A DNA stretch of 64,000 bases, from NCBI GenBank assembly GCA_015709575.1, contig CP054190.1, positions 1,982,616 through 2,046,615 of the forward strand. The letters are read 5' to 3'. Source of the stretch: Planctomycetia bacterium (GTDB lineage: Bacteria > Planctomycetota > Phycisphaerae > UBA1845 > Fen-1342). This document shows positions 34,188 to 43,086 of this stretch, piece after piece. The translations under genes were made by a program, and so were the position numbers. The notes below the pieces were generated by a model, which searched no databases, was not told where the DNA came from, and was given only the letters and a program-made list of their open reading frames with translations. Every line of letters starts with the position of its first letter. The stretch's first letter is position 1.

Positions 34188-35342
34188 ATGCCAACGCTGC
34201 CGGTTCATCCTGACTCCCCCACCGCGCCGCCGGTCGCCGATGATCGGACCCACGTGCTCGGGCTGGCGGTGCCGGAGCTGCGCGCTCTATTGGCGCTGGC
34301 CGGGGCGGATCAGTCCTATCGCGTCGACCAGTGCCTCGACTGGCTGTACGCCAAGCGGGTCGATTCCTTCGATCAGATGCTGAATTTTCCGCGAGGCGTC
34401 CGCGAGCGGCTTGGAGAGCTGGCGGTGCTCTACCGCGGGACCATCCTCCGCGAGAGCGCGTCTTCAGACGGCACCAGCAAGCTGCTGGTCGGCTGGCCGG
34501 ACGGCGGATCAATCGAGACGGTCTGGATCCCGGACGGCGAGCGGCATACGGCATGCCTGTCGTCGCAGGTCGGCTGCCCGGTCGGTTGCCGGTTCTGCGC
34601 GAGCGGGATCAACGGCGTGCAGCGAAATCTCACGACCGGCGAAATTGTCGAGCAGGCGCAGCACATCCGGCGGCTGATCGGGGAGCGCGGGCGGCTGTCA
34701 AACATCGTGTTCATGGGCATGGGGGAGCCGCTGGCAAACTACGAGAACGTGCTGGCCGCCATCCGCGTGCTGAACGCGCCGTGGGGGCTGGGCATCGGAG
34801 CGCGAAAAATCACGGTCAGCACGGTCGGCCTGCCGAAACAGATTCGGCGGCTGGCGGAAGAGGACCTGCAACTCAACCTGGCGCTCTCTCTACACGCGCC
34901 GGATGATGAGCTGCGCCGCGAGTTGATTCCCTGGGATGTGCCGATCGACGAGTTGCTGGACGCCTGTCGCTACTACTTCGATCGCACCGGGCGCGAAATC
35001 ACCTTCGAATATGTGCTGCTGCACGAGGTCAATGACCGGCCGCGGCACGCGGACCGCCTGGCGGCACTGGCGCGGCGACTGCGGGCGAACGTCAACCTGC
35101 TGCGCTACAACCCGGTGGAGGGACTGCCCTTTCAACGCCCGACGGCCGAGAGCGCGTTTCGTTTCCAGGAGCGGCTGCGCGAGCGCGGAGTCAACGCGCA
35201 CATGCGCACTTCGCGCGGATCGGACATCGCGGCCGCGTGCGGGCAGTTGCGCCGAACCACGACCGCAACCGGAACAGTCGCGACCACGGCCTCGACAAGC
35301 GCTTCTGCGGCGGCCGCCGCGGAAGCCCCGCCGTCCGAGTAA
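34188..35342 (+). CDS. rlmN: 23S rRNA (adenine-2503-C2)-methyltransferase, radical SAM
   Basis: Methylates C2 of A2503 in 23S rRNA (and A37 in some tRNAs). The [4Fe-4S] cluster motif is SSQVGCPVGCRFCASGINGV. Other family signatures are VFMGMGEPLANYENVL, ITVSTVGLPKQIRRLA, LNLALSLHAPDDELR, ITFEYVLLHEVND and NLLRYNPVEG. The second catalytic Cys lies in SDIAAACGQLR. The C-terminus carries an extra low-complexity Thr/Ala tail of about 30 residues. The gene starts 24 nt after the carboxypeptidase stop. Confidence 0.94.
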   Translation: MPTLPVHPDSPTAPPVADDRTHVLGLAVPELRALLALAGADQSYRVDQCLDWLYAKRVDSFDQMLNFPRGVRERLGELAVLYRGTILRESASSDGTSKLLVGWPDGGSIETVWIPDGERHTACLSSQVGCPVGCRFCASGINGVQRNLTTGEIVEQAQHIRRLIGERGRLSNIVFMGMGEPLANYENVLAAIRVLNAPWGLGIGARKITVSTVGLPKQIRRLAEEDLQLNLALSLHAPDDELRRELIPWDVPIDELLDACRYYFDRTGREITFEYVLLHEVNDRPRHADRLAALARRLRANVNLLRYNPVEGLPFQRPTAESAFRFQERLRERGVNAHMRTSRGSDIAAACGQLRRTTTATGTVATTASTSASAAAAAEAPPSE

Positions 35343-35829
35343 GCCCAATCTCTCCACCGGCCTCGTCCGCACATCGGCGGGCAAAGGCTGACTCCAGTTC
35401 TTTCAGATGCCGACCGGCGCCGCTTCAGATCGCAGCGCGGACGAAACCGGTGTCAGAGTAAAGTTGCCGTTCGGTTCCCTGGATCGACCCATTCCCCGAC
35501 CCGTGCGGACGGCACAGACCCTTCGAAGCGCATGTGTTGCGATCCTGTCGTTGATTGTCGGAGTTTGTAAATTCCTCGTGCCGGTATCGAAGGACTGCAT
35601 GGGGACGCGAATACTGCGACATCTCTTAGGCGTGGAATGGCTATGGCCGACCCGCCCGGGAGGCCTGCATCGACGGGGTATTGAATCGGCGGCTGATGCC
35701 GCCCCGCGCGAAGGTCCGAGATACTGCCTGTGGATTTGTTGACGGGTTTGGCTGGGACGCCCCCGTCCGCTTGCCGGCTGAATCCCAATGATGCCCGCAT
35801 GACGCCTCTCGGCGCTGCGACGTGAACTT
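35343..35829. other. Intergenic stretch upstream of a stem-loop cluster, no supported gene
   Basis: About 490 bases with lower GC than the neighbours. A 111-codon plus-strand frame (35407-35742) includes a hydrophobic run (CVAILSLIVGVCKFLV), but it lacks a convincing ribosome-binding site and has no recognisable similarity. I leave it uncalled. The sequence could be the 5' part of the structured transcript that ends at 35932. Confidence 0.35.
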
Positions 35830-35932
35830 CTCCACTCGGTGTGGAGGAGATTGGCAAGACGTAGATCGGCTCGCCCTTCTTGCCAATGCACTCGGCCCGC
35901 TCCTTGGTCGGAGGGAGCGGGCCACTTTTTTT
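35830..35932 (+). terminator. Three stem-loops ending in an intrinsic terminator; possible structured RNA
   Basis: Three perfect stems follow each other: CTCCAC/GTGGAG (35830-35846), ATTGGCAAG/CTTGCCAAT (35850-35887) and GGCCCGCTCC/GGAGCGGGCC (35894-35923). The last is followed by seven T (35926-35932), a strong Rho-independent terminator on the plus strand. It stands about 490 nt after rlmN, which is far for a plain operon terminator, so an independent small RNA is possible. Confidence 0.7.
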
Positions 35933-35961
35933 CCTCGCGGAACCCGTCGCAGTCCGAGATG

Positions 35962-36750
35962 TCAGGGGGACCCGCCGCTCACGGTCCCGCCGCCGCCGCC
36001 GAGCGGCGCCTGTGACCGGGTCAAGCGATTCAGCGCACGGTTGCCGATCATGCCGATCACGATCAGCACCGCGACAGTGACGGCGATGCCCGCCCAGAAC
36101 ACCGCACCATTCTCGACCCCTCCGAGCGCGGCGGCGCTGTAACAGACGAAGGCGCTGCGCGGCGCCATTCCGACGACGGTGGCGACAATGTAGATGTGCC
36201 AGGGAACGCGCGTGGCGGCAAGCACGAGATTACTGAGCGCGAAGGGCGAGTTGGGCGGAAATCGCAACAGCGTCACGATGCCGAATGTCTTCCAGGCGCT
36301 GCCGCCCACGAGAGCCTGGTATACCGCCAGCCATTTCGGATGCTCCCGGATGATCGTCATGGCGCGTTCGCCGGTGACGCGCCGCGCGATCACGTAGCCA
36401 AGGGTTGATGCGAGGAAGACTCCGAGCAGGATCGCCCCCAGCGCGGCGTTGAACGGAAAGATCGCGCCGGCGAGCGCCGCCTGCGACCACGTGGGCAGCA
36501 GGGCCAGGCCGGCCGTCAGGGTGAAGAAAGCGACGAACGCCACCCAGCCCCACGGTTCGCCGGCGGATGTCAGCCACTCGCCGATCTGCGACTTGTACCA
36601 CAACAGGATGAAGCCGCCGAAGAATGGACCTGCGGCCGACAGGACCGCGAGCACGCCGGCCGGCCCAAGCCGGCGGAACAGCGCAAGCAGATCGGCCTCA
36701 GGCTCCGCGCCGGCGGTACGGCCCGCAGGAGAGTCAGTTTCGGAATTCAA
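35962..36750 (-). CDS. TVP38/TMEM64-family (VTT domain) membrane protein
   Basis: A 262-residue membrane protein with about five hydrophobic segments (for example WVAFVAFFTLTAGLALLPTW and AALGAILLGVFLASTLGYVI). The family signature is clear: LLRFPPNSPFALSNLVLAAT followed by VPWHIYIVATVVGMAPRSA. Related proteins act in membrane lipid movement or stress. The start is a TTG at 36750 that overlaps the stop of the upstream SRPBCC gene as TTGA; no ATG is available nearby. The C-terminus is Gly-rich. Confidence 0.85.
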   Translation of the reverse strand: MNSETDSPAGRTAGAEPEADLLALFRRLGPAGVLAVLSAAGPFFGGFILLWYKSQIGEWLTSAGEPWGWVAFVAFFTLTAGLALLPTWSQAALAGAIFPFNAALGAILLGVFLASTLGYVIARRVTGERAMTIIREHPKWLAVYQALVGGSAWKTFGIVTLLRFPPNSPFALSNLVLAATRVPWHIYIVATVVGMAPRSAFVCYSAAALGGVENGAVFWAGIAVTVAVLIVIGMIGNRALNRLTRSQAPLGGGGGTVSGGSP

Positions 36751-37244
36751 TCGCTGCGGACCTCGACAGGGATTGGGAGTTCGCCGAATCGCTGCGCCAG
36801 TACCCGTCGCCGATAGGTGAAGATGGTGCGGACGTCGCGCCGGACCAGCAGCGCGTGAACGAACGCGCCGCCGGGCACACTATACTCGACCCGGTCGGTT
36901 GCGATGACGCCGCCGGGAGACGGATCGAAGGTGTGCTCGTGGCGCCAGCGGCGATAGGGTCCGATTCGCTGTTCGTCGACGAAGCGGTGCGGTGGCTCCC
37001 ACGCGGTGATTTCGCTCTGCCATGACAACGGCAATCCGCGCATGCGCAGTCGATAGTCGATCCGCACGCCCGGCTGCATGCGGATCGGCGGCGGCGTCAG
37101 CACGCGGAATTTCAACCACGGGGGGGTGATGGCCTCGAGGTTGAAGGCGTCGGAGAAAAACGCGAAGACGGCGTCCAGCGGAGCGGCGAGATGCTGCCGG
37201 GTCGTCAGCAGGTAGCCGGGACCGGCTCTTTCAATGGCTATCAT
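36747..37244 (-). CDS. SRPBCC-fold (START-like) ligand-binding protein
   Basis: A 165-residue protein with the polyketide-cyclase/SRPBCC pattern: a first strand (YLLTTRQHLAAPLDAVFAFF), a helix (FNLEAITPPWLKFRVLTPPP), then RIDYRLRMRGLPLSWQSEI and ITAWEPPHRFVDEQRIGPYR, ending in a long C-terminal helix. The HEHTF and DRVEYSVPGGA strands match the CoxG/ligand-binding SRPBCC group found near NAD-dependent epimerases. The ligand is unknown. It is coupled to the TVP38 gene by overlap. Confidence 0.8.
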   Translation of the reverse strand: MIAIERAGPGYLLTTRQHLAAPLDAVFAFFSDAFNLEAITPPWLKFRVLTPPPIRMQPGVRIDYRLRMRGLPLSWQSEITAWEPPHRFVDEQRIGPYRRWRHEHTFDPSPGGVIATDRVEYSVPGGAFVHALLVRRDVRTIFTYRRRVLAQRFGELPIPVEVRSD

Positions 37245-37259
37245 GCCCCATCATAGCGC

Positions 37260-37712
37260 TCATCCGCCGGCCGGCTTACCCGGCTCGGAGGCGGCAAGCC
37301 GAACGATCACAGCGTCGCCGGAAGCAGCGCAGCGCCCGTTGGGCTGGCGGACGCCGGCCAGGTTGATGATGGCGTTTGCACCGCGCTCTGCTGCCAGGGC
37401 CTTGAGCACCTGGGCCGCGCGGGCCGGTGAGGGGTGTCCGTCAGTAAAGACGGTTTCAATCTGGCGCAGCACGTCGAAGCCGACGATTTCCCCGGTGGAG
37501 CTGGTGGCGATGACGCGCGCGGCCAGTCGCTCGACCTGCTCGCGATTCATCTGGACGTTGTCGTATGTGCGGCTCAACTCGGCCCGGCGCTGTCGGTAGG
37601 CGGTGTCGTCGCGGCGACGGAGGAAGGCGCGCAGGAAGATCAGGAGCAGCACGAGTGCCCCGACGGCCCACAGCCCCGTTTGCGTGTCGATCTGAAAGGA
37701 AAACGGCGGCAT
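37260..37712 (-). CDS. Membrane-anchored YbjQ-like (DUF74) domain protein
   Basis: A 150-residue protein with one N-terminal membrane segment (LWAVGALVLLLIFLRAF), a charged linker, then a YbjQ-like domain (VIATSSTGEIVGFDVLRQIE, LAAERGANAIINLAGVRQ). The domain forms a small pentameric barrel in relatives; function is unknown. It is the first of three same-strand genes (YbjQ-like, SRPBCC, TVP38) spaced by 15 nt and then an overlap. Confidence 0.65.
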   Translation of the reverse strand: MPPFSFQIDTQTGLWAVGALVLLLIFLRAFLRRRDDTAYRQRRAELSRTYDNVQMNREQVERLAARVIATSSTGEIVGFDVLRQIETVFTDGHPSPARAAQVLKALAAERGANAIINLAGVRQPNGRCAASGDAVIVRLAASEPGKPAGG

Positions 37713-37937
37713 GACGCACTTCCGGCTGACGACACGGGGATGTCCAGCCGGCAGTGTACCCGGCGTCCCCCGGGAGGTGACGTTGCCGCAGCGCCGCGGC
37801 CGGCGAAACCGCGATCGGGGGGCCGCGCTCTTGAGATTCGGGCCGCAGCGCGGACAATGCGGTGTTCCGACGGGTGAGTGCGGTGCGTACCGGCAGCGCT
37901 CCGGCGGATGGACTCAACGGGCCGAGCAAGGAACAGC

Positions 37938-38579
37938 ATGAATACGCGAAATTGGCGAGGCGGATTATTCGTCGGGCTGGTGGTGGGCGTGAGCGTGGCG
38001 AGCCTGAGCGTGCTGAACGCGCAGAGCAGCGGGACCGCGGCCGTCGCCGGCGGCACACGCACGGGCACGATTGACGTGCAGCGGGTGCTGAACGAGTCGC
38101 AGCAGCAGAAAGACCTGGCCGATGAACTGCGGCAGATTCGCGAGCGGCTCGAGGGCGAGAACACGCAGCGCCGCCAGCGACTCGACGCCATGCAGGCCGC
38201 CCTTGACGCGATGAACCCGGAGGATCCGGCCTATGGCGGACGGCAGCGGGAGTTTCTTCAGGCACAGATCGACTACAAGAACTGGGCCGACGTGAACGAC
38301 GCGGCGCTGAAGCGCGAGGTGGGCGTCTGGACGGCGCAGCTGTATAAGGAAATGCTGCGATCCACGCAGGCGGTGGCGGCGCAGGGCGGGTTTGAGCTGG
38401 TGTTCTACCGCGACGAATTCGTGTCACCGTCGATGGATCCGGAAACAGTTCAGGCCGTGATTCGCGACCGCAAGCTGATCTACGCGGCGACGACCACGGA
38501 TGTGACGCAAACCGTGCTGGACAAGATGAACGGCGACTATCGCGCCAAGCCGCGCCAGCCGATGATGCAGATGCCCTAG
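37938..38579 (+). CDS. Skp/OmpH-family periplasmic protein
   Basis: A 213-residue protein with a signal peptide ([22 protein letters not shown]) and the OmpH pattern [20 protein letters not shown] followed by a long charged coiled coil (residues about 60-150). The C-terminal strand [16 protein letters not shown] is also conserved. Skp chaperones outer-membrane proteins in the periplasm. Its place just before lpxD repeats a classical Gram-negative gene order, except that no bamA precedes it here. Confidence 0.85.
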   Translation: MNTRNWRGGLFVGLVVGVSVASLSVLNAQSSGTAAVAGGTRTGTIDVQRVLNESQQQKDLADELRQIRERLEGENTQRRQRLDAMQAALDAMNPEDPAYGGRQREFLQAQIDYKNWADVNDAALKREVGVWTAQLYKEMLRSTQAVAAQGGFELVFYRDEFVSPSMDPETVQAVIRDRKLIYAATTTDVTQTVLDKMNGDYRAKPRQPMMQMP

Positions 38580-38730
38580 CGGCCTGGTGTTGGCATTGAT
38601 TCCCGTCATCGCACAGTCGCCCGTTTGCGGGCCTGTCGCGAGCAGCGGGACGCAGGCCGCGGGGCCTCGATGTGTCCCGCCTGCTCCCCGTGATGGTTCC
38701 ACTGTCACGCGTTCAACGGAGACCCAGATC

Positions 38731-39795
38731 GTGGCGTCCGCGCCGAGCCTGTCAATCGCGATGTCCGACCTTGCCGCGCGCCTCGGCGGGCGCCTGGAGG
38801 GTGATATGACGCTGCAAATACGCGGCGTCGCGGCGTTGCCGGATGCGGGCGCTGGCGACATCTCCTGGGTGGGTGACGCGAAGTACGAGGCAGCAGCGCT
38901 GCGATCGCGGGCGGCAGCGTTTCTGGCGTTCGAGGGCGTTGCGGTGCCGCCGGGGCGAGCGGTGATTCGCGTCGCCGACGTGGACGCCGCGCTGATTGAG
39001 GTGCTGCGCCTGTTTTCCCCCCTCTCCGATCGCCCGGCCGCAGGCGTTCATCCCAGTGCAGTGGTCGCTCCGGACGCAATCACTGACGGAGTGGCGATTC
39101 TCGCGAACGTGCATGTCGGCCGCCGTGCGCGGATCGGCCCGGGCACGGTGCTTCATCCGGGCGTGTATGTCGGCGACGAGGCCGTCATCGGCCGCGACTG
39201 CATGATCTGGCCGAATGTCGTGATTCGCGACCGCGTGACGCTGGGCGATCGCGTGGAGGTGCACGCCAACAGTACGATTGGAGCCGACGGATTCGGCTAC
39301 ATCTACCGCCGGGGGCGACACCTCAAGTTTCCGCACATCGGGTCGGTCGTCATTGAGGACGACGTGGAAATCGGCGCGAACAGCACGGTTGATCGGGCCA
39401 AGACGGGCGTGACGCGCGTGGGCGCTGGGACAAAGATTGATAACCTCGTGCAAATCGCTCACAATGTGCGCGTGGGCGCGGGTTGCGTCATCGTGGCGCA
39501 AGTCGGCATTTCCGGGTCGTGCACTCTCGGCAATGGCGTCGTACTCGGCGGTCAGGCCGGCGTGGCCGATCACGTGCGGATCGGCGACGGGGCGATGATC
39601 GCCGCACAGAGCGGCGTACGCAGCGAGGTGCCGCCGGGCGTTCGACTCGCCGGGACACCGGCGATCGATGCCGCCCAGAACTGGCGGCAGCTCGCTCAAC
39701 TTCGGCGTTTGGGCGACTTAACCGCCGAATTGAAGGACCTGAGAAGGCGGATTTCCGAGCTTGAGTCAGCAGCGCACGATCCAGAAAGACGCTGA
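38731..39795 (+). CDS. lpxD: UDP-3-O-acylglucosamine N-acyltransferase
   Basis: Adds the second hydroxyacyl chain in lipid A synthesis. The N-terminal domain ([30 protein letters not shown]) is followed by left-handed beta-helix hexapeptide repeats ([20 protein letters not shown] and on) and [20 protein letters not shown]. The catalytic His is expected in [13 protein letters not shown]-terminal helix closes the protein. The GTG at 38731 with GGAGA 8-9 nt upstream is favoured over an upstream start that would add 48 unlikely residues; an ATG at 38761 is possible. It overlaps lpxC by 35 nt. Confidence 0.92.
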   Translation: MASAPSLSIAMSDLAARLGGRLEGDMTLQIRGVAALPDAGAGDISWVGDAKYEAAALRSRAAAFLAFEGVAVPPGRAVIRVADVDAALIEVLRLFSPLSDRPAAGVHPSAVVAPDAITDGVAILANVHVGRRARIGPGTVLHPGVYVGDEAVIGRDCMIWPNVVIRDRVTLGDRVEVHANSTIGADGFGYIYRRGRHLKFPHIGSVVIEDDVEIGANSTVDRAKTGVTRVGAGTKIDNLVQIAHNVRVGAGCVIVAQVGISGSCTLGNGVVLGGQAGVADHVRIGDGAMIAAQSGVRSEVPPGVRLAGTPAIDAAQNWRQLAQLRRLGDLTAELKDLRRRISELESAAHDPERR

Positions 39796-41065
39796 GCTTT
39801 CCGGCCGGGGCCTGTTCACCGGGTACCCGGTCTCGGTGCGCTTCCGCCCGGCGGCCCCGGGGAGCGGCGTGACGTTCGTCCGCACGGATCAACCCACCCC
39901 GGTACGGATCCCCGCAAGGATTGACAATCTCGCGAAGCGTGCCCGGCGGACGGCGCTGCGCAACGGCGCTGTGGCGGTGGAGACGGTCGAGCATTGCCTC
40001 GCGGCCGTTCGCGGGATGGGGCTGGACAATCTCGACATCGAGTTGAACAACGCGGAGTTGCCGGCTGTGGACGGCAGTTCCGGGCCGTACGTCGAGGCAC
40101 TGGCGGAAGCGGGTGTGGTGGAACAGGCGCTGCCGCGCGAAGTGATTTCGGTATCAGAACCGATTCATGTGTCGGAGGGCGAAGCGGAGTTGATGGCGTG
40201 GCCGGGAGACGCGGCGCGTCTGGACGTGTTCTACGAACTGGACTACAGCGGAACGCCGCTCGGGCGGCAGATTTGCAGTTTCTCCGTGGATCGTGACGAT
40301 TTTGCGCGAGAGATCGCGCCGGCGCGCACCTTTGTGCTGGAGGAAGAAGCGCGGGCGCTGCAGGCAGCCGGGCTGGGTACGCACCTATCGCCTCATGACG
40401 TGCTGGTGATCGGGGCGGACGGGCCGATCGACAATACATTCCGGTTCCCGGATGAGTGCGTACGGCACAAGATTCTGGATCTGATCGGCGACCTGATGCT
40501 ATCGGGCGGGTTTGTGTGCGGGCGGGTGTACGCGCGAAAGAGCGGGCACCATCTCAACCATGAGCTGGTGAAGCGGCTGCTGGAGGCGCGCGAGCGGGCG
40601 AAGTTCGCCCGCAAGCTCACCGGTCCGGCCAAGCTCGACCAGCGCGCCATCCAGCGGATCCTGCCGCATCGATTCCCGATGTTGCTGGTGGATCGGGTCG
40701 TGGCGATGGATGATCGCCGCGCGATCGGCGTGAAGAACGTCACGATCAACGAACCGTTTTTCGTGGGCCATTACCCACGCCAGCCGATCATGCCGGGTGT
40801 GCTGATTGTCGAGGCGCTGGCGCAACTGGGCGGCCTGCTACTGAGTTCCAAGCTGGAGCACACGGGTAAGGTGGCGCTGCTGCTGAGCCTGGATCGCGTG
40901 AAATTCCGTCGGCCGGTGTCCCCGGGCGACCAGTTGATCCTCGAGGCGGAGGCGGTAAACATCCGTGCCAGCGTCGGGCAGGTGTTCTGCAAAGCCCGGG
41001 TCGCGGATGAGCCGGCAGCCGAGGCGTCCATCCGTTTTGTGCTGGCGGATTCCGAACCGAACTGA
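39761..41065 (+). CDS. lpxC/fabZ: Bifunctional LpxC-FabZ: UDP-3-O-acyl-GlcNAc deacetylase fused to 3-hydroxyacyl-ACP dehydratase
   Basis: One 434-residue protein with two enzymes. Residues 1-280 are LpxC, which removes acetate in the committed step of lipid A synthesis: [38 protein letters not shown] (zinc His), [19 protein letters not shown] (His and Asp) and SGHHLNHEL. Residues 290-434 are Fab[20 protein letters not shown] (catalytic His), [21 protein letters not shown] (catalytic Glu) and [15 protein letters not shown]. The start is a TTG at 39761 inside the end of lpxD; it gives the canonical LpxC N-terminus. Such fusions are known in Bacteroidetes and some other phyla. Confidence 0.92.
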   Translation: MSQQRTIQKDAELSGRGLFTGYPVSVRFRPAAPGSGVTFVRTDQPTPVRIPARIDNLAKRARRTALRNGAVAVETVEHCLAAVRGMGLDNLDIELNNAELPAVDGSSGPYVEALAEAGVVEQALPREVISVSEPIHVSEGEAELMAWPGDAARLDVFYELDYSGTPLGRQICSFSVDRDDFAREIAPARTFVLEEEARALQAAGLGTHLSPHDVLVIGADGPIDNTFRFPDECVRHKILDLIGDLMLSGGFVCGRVYARKSGHHLNHELVKRLLEARERAKFARKLTGPAKLDQRAIQRILPHRFPMLLVDRVVAMDDRRAIGVKNVTINEPFFVGHYPRQPIMPGVLIVEALAQLGGLLLSSKLEHTGKVALLLSLDRVKFRRPVSPGDQLILEAEAVNIRASVGQVFCKARVADEPAAEASIRFVLADSEPN

Positions 41066-41073
41066 GCCAACCG

Positions 41074-41970
41074 ATGAGCGAAATCCACCCCACCGCACAT
41101 GTCGATCGTCGCGCCGAACTGGCGTCGGATGTCGTGATTGGCGCGTTTTCCTACATCGGCCCGGGGGTCGTGTTGGGGGATGGAAGCCGGGTTGGGTCGC
41201 ACGTCACGATCGAGGGGCCGACGATTGTCGGCCGCAATAACCGCTTTTATCCGCAGTGCGTGATCGGCGCCGCGCCGCAGGACCTGAAGTACCGCGGCGG
41301 GCCGACAAAGCTCATCATCGGCGACGACAACACGATTCGCGAACTGGTGACCATCCACCGCGGAACGGAAAAGGACGAGCAAAGCGGCGGCACGACGCGC
41401 ATCGGCAACCGCTGCCTGCTGATGGTCGGCTGCCACGTGGCGCATGACGCAGAAATCCGAAACCACGTGATCGTGTCGAACGGCGTGCAGATCGCAGGGC
41501 ACTGCCTGCTGGAGGATCACTGCCACATCGGCGGCATGTCCGGCATGCACCACTTTTCGACGATTGGCCGCTACGCCTATGTCACCGGCATGACACGCGT
41601 CCCTTATGACGTGCCCCCCTACTGCATCGCCTTTGGCCACGAGATGGTCATTCGGGCACTGAATGCCGAGGGGCTGCGGCGCTGGGACTTTTCACAGTCG
41701 ACACTGGACTCACTCAAGGCCGCGTTTCGGCGGTTATTTCGCGGCCGCTCCGGCAACGGGGCGTCGAACACCGTGAGCGCAATCGAGGCGCTACGCGCCT
41801 CACCTGAATTCGCGGATCCGCATGTGCAGTACCTGGTGGAGTTTGTGCATCGGCAGGTGACCGAGGGCGTGCACGGGCGGATTCGCGAGCGCAAGCGGAC
41901 CGACGTTCCCGCGGATCGCGGCACGTTCTATGAGTCCGGCCGCCTGCGCGAAATCGCATTGAGTCACTGA
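41074..41970 (+). CDS. lpxA: Acyl-ACP--UDP-N-acetylglucosamine O-acyltransferase
   Basis: First enzyme of lipid A synthesis. Hexapeptide beta-helix repeats begin at IHPTAHVDRRAELASDVVIG. The family-specific stretches are IGAAPQDLKYRGGPTKLIIG, IRELVTIHRGTEKDE, CHVAHDAEIRNHVIVSNGV (catalytic His), HCHIGGMSGMHHFSTIGRYA and RALNAEGLRRW in the C-terminal helical part. The C-terminal domain is about 40 residues longer than usual. The gene starts 8 nt after lpxC-fabZ. Confidence 0.93.
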   Translation: MSEIHPTAHVDRRAELASDVVIGAFSYIGPGVVLGDGSRVGSHVTIEGPTIVGRNNRFYPQCVIGAAPQDLKYRGGPTKLIIGDDNTIRELVTIHRGTEKDEQSGGTTRIGNRCLLMVGCHVAHDAEIRNHVIVSNGVQIAGHCLLEDHCHIGGMSGMHHFSTIGRYAYVTGMTRVPYDVPPYCIAFGHEMVIRALNAEGLRRWDFSQSTLDSLKAAFRRLFRGRSGNGASNTVSAIEALRASPEFADPHVQYLVEFVHRQVTEGVHGRIRERKRTDVPADRGTFYESGRLREIALSH

Positions 41971-42030
41971 GCAAGTCCTGGATCGCGCGGAGCCGGTGCT
42001 TGGCCGGCCGGCGCGAAATGAGGAAGCACG

Positions 42031-43071
42031 ATGAGCCAGACGCTGCCGGTCGCAGTGTTCGGAGCCGGGCACATGGGCCGGCACCACATCCGCATTTACA
42101 GCCAGATGCCGGGCGTGAAGCTGGTTGCCGTGATCGACCCGAGTATCGAGCGCGCCCGGTCACTGGCGGAGCCGGTCGGCGCGAAATGGTCCACACACTG
42201 GACGCCGGAACTGTGCGACCTGGCCGCGGCGACCATCGCCGTTCCCACGGTTCGGCACCTTGACGTGTCCCGCCCGCTGCTGGAGCGCGGGGTCCACCTG
42301 CTGATCGAGAAGCCGCTGGCGCCGGACGTGCAGTCGGCTGAGGCCATCGCGGCTCTCGCGCGCCGCCATGACGCGATCGTGCACGTCGGTCACACAGAGC
42401 GGTTCAACCCGGCCGTGCTGGCGGTCGGGCGGCTCGGGATCCGCCCCGGGTTCGTGGAAACACAGCGTATCAGCCCGTTCACGTTCCGGTCGGCAGATAT
42501 CGGCGTCGTCTTCGACATGATGATCCACGACATCGACGTGACGCTCAGCATGATCCGCGAGCCGGTGGAGCGCGTCGATGCCGTCGGCGTGGCGGTGCTG
42601 GGGCCGTATGAGGACGTTTGCAATGCGCGGGTGGTCTTTGAGAGCGGAGCAGTGGCGACACTGACGGCGTCGCGCCTGGCCCTCAAGACGGAGCGCAAGC
42701 TGCGGGCCTTTGCCCCGAATGCGTATATCTCGCTCGACTACCAGAAGAAGCTGGGCGTTGCGATCACGAAGGACCGCAACCTTGACGTTCTGAAGCTCGC
42801 GCGCGAGCGGAACTTCGAGGATCTATCGCAGCTTGCGGGGATCGACTTCGGCAAGATGGTGCACGTGGAGCCGCTGACGGTCGAGTCGCGCGATGCGCTC
42901 GAAACCGAGATCCAGACGTTCATCCAAACGGTCCGGACGCGATCGGACAGCGCGGCGAAGCCACCGGAATTCACGGCGGCCGGGGTCGAGGATGGGGTCG
43001 CGGCGGTTCGGCTCGCGAGCCGGATCGTGGAGCGCGTGGCAGAGCATCGCTGGGCGGAAGCGCTGGCCTGA
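42031..43071 (+). CDS. Gfo/Idh/MocA-family NAD(P)-dependent oxidoreductase, lipid A operon
   Basis: A 346-residue sugar dehydrogenase-like protein with the nucleotide-binding motif VAVFGAGHMGRHHIRIYSQM, ATIAVPTVRHL, the family signature HLLIEKPLAPD and the C-terminal substrate domain (FDMMIHDIDVTLSMIREP). Homologues next to lpxA in other bacteria include GnnA, which oxidises UDP-GlcNAc for 3-amino lipid A. No GnnB-like aminotransferase is adjacent here, so that role is only a possibility. It lies 60 nt after lpxA. Confidence 0.85.
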   Translation: MSQTLPVAVFGAGHMGRHHIRIYSQMPGVKLVAVIDPSIERARSLAEPVGAKWSTHWTPELCDLAAATIAVPTVRHLDVSRPLLERGVHLLIEKPLAPDVQSAEAIAALARRHDAIVHVGHTERFNPAVLAVGRLGIRPGFVETQRISPFTFRSADIGVVFDMMIHDIDVTLSMIREPVERVDAVGVAVLGPYEDVCNARVVFESGAVATLTASRLALKTERKLRAFAPNAYISLDYQKKLGVAITKDRNLDVLKLARERNFEDLSQLAGIDFGKMVHVEPLTVESRDALETEIQTFIQTVRTRSDSAAKPPEFTAAGVEDGVAAVRLASRIVERVAEHRWAEALA

Positions 43072-43086
43072 ATTCGACGACCTGAT

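Noticed and set aside
35407..35742. 111-codon plus-strand frame after rlmN
   Set aside because: No ribosome-binding site, no similarity and an unremarkable composition; it is described only as intergenic sequence.
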